A stretch of 64,000 nucleotides of DNA from positions 3,208-67,207 of the forward strand of contig JAZGGH010000086.1 in the NCBI GenBank assembly GCA_036480335.1, in the 5' to 3' direction. This stretch comes from JAZGER01 sp036480335. GTDB taxonomy: Bacteria; Pseudomonadota; Gammaproteobacteria; DSM-19610. A program made the translations under genes and the position numbers. Below the pieces are notes generated by a model. That model had not been told where the DNA came from and searched no databases. It worked only from the letters and a program-made list of their open reading frames with translations. Below, piece by piece: positions 62,599 to 64,000 of the stretch (positions are counted from its first letter, which is position 1; every line of letters starts with the position of its first letter).

Positions 62599-64000
62599 AT
62601 GGGCGTATCCAGTTATTTTGAATTTATCACCACCCTGTTTGGCTGGATCCTGTACGACAATTTATGGTCTGTGCTGGCAGCCTCCGGGCTAGTGTATGTT
62701 CCGTTTATTGTCATTATCATCAGCAGCATCGCCCAGGCTAAAAAAGGCGGTGATGATGAGGGCTCTGCGGCCAAGCAATCGCTGAAAAACATCGAGGTCG
62801 ATGTGATGATCGGTATTGTGGTGATGTTCATCGCTGCGATCCCTTTCTCCAATGTCCAGTTAGGCAATATGCAGTATGTCAAACCGACCCTGGATTGCGC
62901 GGTACAAAATGACATCGCCGCCGGGACTATCCCAGGCACTGTGACCGGGACGAATACCGGTACCTCCTATGACAACACCCTGGCATCGATCTCTGGGCAG
63001 ACGGGCCGTATTCCGATCTGGTGGGGTTTTGTGCATACGATGACCAAAGCCATTGTCAGCGCCAGTGTCGCCAGCATCCCCTGCTCCGGCAATATGGCAG
63101 CGGTGAACTTTCGCCTGGAAAATGATCACATTGATGATCCCCGTGCCCGACGGGAGCTAGGTGAGTTTATGGCCGACTGCTATATGCCGGCCAAATCGCA
63201 ATTTATTCGCAAGGAAACCGCCGGCTTATCGGCCGCCGATCAAGACTCTATTGACTACATCGGCTCCGACTATTTTTTAACGGCCCCAGGGTATTACAAT
63301 AATTTCTACGCCAAAAAGGCCAACCCCAACTTTGCCTTTGATCCGATTCGGGATGCGGGTTTTGAAACCGATGCACCGGCTGGCCACCCGACCTGTACGC
63401 AGTGGTGGCGTGACCCGGCCAACGGCATTCGAAAGCTGTTGCTTGATAACATCGATCAGGCAAACCGCGATGAATACGTCAATGACCCCAACAACCTGAT
63501 CCAGCAGGCCACGCCGGGCAGGAATCTGAGCATCGCGCAACGTCAAGAGGTGCTGTTGCGCAAGTTTGTGGCCATTAAAAATGCGCAGAACAATGCCTTT
63601 GGCGATGGCCGCCTCAGCACCGGCTACAACACCTCAATCAGTGAGAAACTGAATTCTGATGATAGCCTGTTAACCAAGGCCGTGTCGTTTGCCATTGATG
63701 GCAGCGTCAAAGCCATGGCCGCCTACGGGGCCGCCCAAGCCATACCCGGCCAGCTGGCCGCCGGTGAAATGCTCAAAGAAGGCGCTCCGATCTTTTTATC
63801 GTTAATCCTCATGGGCTTTGTCAGCATTCTGCCCTTTTTGATGGTGTTTTCCCTGTACAGCCTGTCGTCGTTGATGACACTGACCATGGTGTTTTTTGGG
63901 CTCAATATGTTCTATCTGATGTGGGGCATTGCGTTCTGGGTCGATAATCATTTAACCACCGCGCTTTCCCAGGGCTACAGTCTGGGGGCCGGGATCTTCA
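62599..64000 (+). CDS. traG: TraG-like conjugal transfer membrane protein, 5' part
   Basis: The frame runs open from ATG 62599 (GAGGGG upstream) to the window end, at least 467 residues. Helices near 18-38 and 70-90 precede a periplasmic loop with DCAVQNDIAAG, GFVHTMTKAIV and PTCTQWWRDP, and a helical cluster begins near residue 390. TraG_N family, linked to mating-pair stabilisation and pilus assembly. 82 bp separate it from the previous gene. Confidence 0.9.
   Translation, partial: MGVSSYFEFITTLFGWILYDNLWSVLAASGLVYVPFIVIIISSIAQAKKGGDDEGSAAKQSLKNIEVDVMIGIVVMFIAAIPFSNVQLGNMQYVKPTLDCAVQNDIAAGTIPGTVTGTNTGTSYDNTLASISGQTGRIPIWWGFVHTMTKAIVSASVASIPCSGNMAAVNFRLENDHIDDPRARRELGEFMADCYMPAKSQFIRKETAGLSAADQDSIDYIGSDYFLTAPGYYNNFYAKKANPNFAFDPIRDAGFETDAPAGHPTCTQWWRDPANGIRKLLLDNIDQANRDEYVNDPNNLIQQATPGRNLSIAQRQEVLLRKFVAIKNAQNNAFGDGRLSTGYNTSISEKLNSDDSLLTKAVSFAIDGSVKAMAAYGAAQAIPGQLAAGEMLKEGAPIFLSLILMGFVSILPFLMVFSLYSLSSLMTLTMVFFGLNMFYLMWGIAFWVDNHLTTALSQGYSLGAGIF

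Larger units (their letters stand above)
38567..64000. mobile_element. Integrative and conjugative element, PFGI-1/MPF-G type (left part)
   Basis: From the cut tRNA-Asn to the window end: toxin-antitoxin genes, a tyrosine integrase, a MobH-type TraI relaxase, TraD, and an ordered set of transfer proteins matching the PFL_4693 to PFL_4711 families. The right end is beyond 64000. The exact left boundary is inferred from the tRNA remnant; it could instead lie between 41323 and 43046, with the toxin-antitoxin island belonging to the host or to an earlier insertion. Confidence 0.8.

Overview
The window looks like a chromosome segment of a gammaproteobacterium. The evidence is the neighbourhood rpsP-rimM-trmD-rplS, ffh with a divergent ypjD-like gene, uvrB next to an aspartate aminotransferase, an LpxL-type lipid A acyltransferase, and a mobile element whose transfer genes resemble Pseudomonas fluorescens PFGI-1 element families. 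An arsenosugar-type radical SAM cluster, a pyruvate:ferredoxin oxidoreductase and an FNR-type box suggest an aquatic or sediment organism that meets low oxygen. Genus cannot be named from the sequence alone.

Positions 1 to about 38500 are host backbone. In order they hold the end of a Bat (vWA/TPR, BatD) operon; a lipoprotein alpha/beta hydrolase with a repeat-rich tail; a three-gene arsenosugar-type cluster on the minus strand; a DUF6394 membrane protein with a K+ channel; an LpxL-like acyltransferase; a rhomboid protease; a Sel1-trypsin protein; a CDGSH protein; a thioredoxin-HEAT protein; a hemerythrin-like protein behind an FNR-type promoter; htpG behind a sigma-32-type promoter; the rpsP-rplS operon; ffh; ypjD-, pqiA- and corC-like genes; a secreted protein with three 57-residue C-terminal repeats; DUF2189; a DHODH-like gene coupled to nifJ; an outer membrane barrel; a MITE-like repeat; a second secreted protein; uvrB and an aspartate aminotransferase. 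Between rpsP and ffh, 17603-18177 encodes no protein but carries an excellent sigma-54 promoter followed about 145 bp later by a strong terminator. This predicts an undescribed sRNA with A-rich AAnAAnAA motifs, resembling in design the Hfq/Crc-titrating CrcZ RNAs.

At 38515 lies the 3' half of a tRNA-Asn gene, cut at the anticodon stem and faced by an inverted copy of its own 3' end. To its right is an integrative and conjugative element (ICE) that continues past the window. Its left end is a defence and stability zone: a broken RES toxin, VapBC-like, Xre/RES and PIN/Phd-type toxin-antitoxin pairs, partly flanked by 52-53 bp direct repeats, and a hendecad coiled-coil gene behind a hairpin-rich leader. 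A tyrosine integrase, a MobH-type TraI relaxase and a coupled unknown gene read leftwards. After a pyrimidine-rich, hairpin-containing intergenic region (a candidate oriT), a rightward operon of at least 18 tightly packed genes encodes a TraD coupling protein and an MPF-G type IV secretion apparatus, ending inside a TraG-like gene at the window edge.

The strongest leads for something new are the sigma-54 sRNA, the switchable-looking leader before the coiled-coil gene, the tRNA palindrome and repeat-flanked toxin-antitoxin island at the ICE boundary, and the polypyrimidine region between traI and traD. All family assignments come from reading motifs and gene order; no database search was run.
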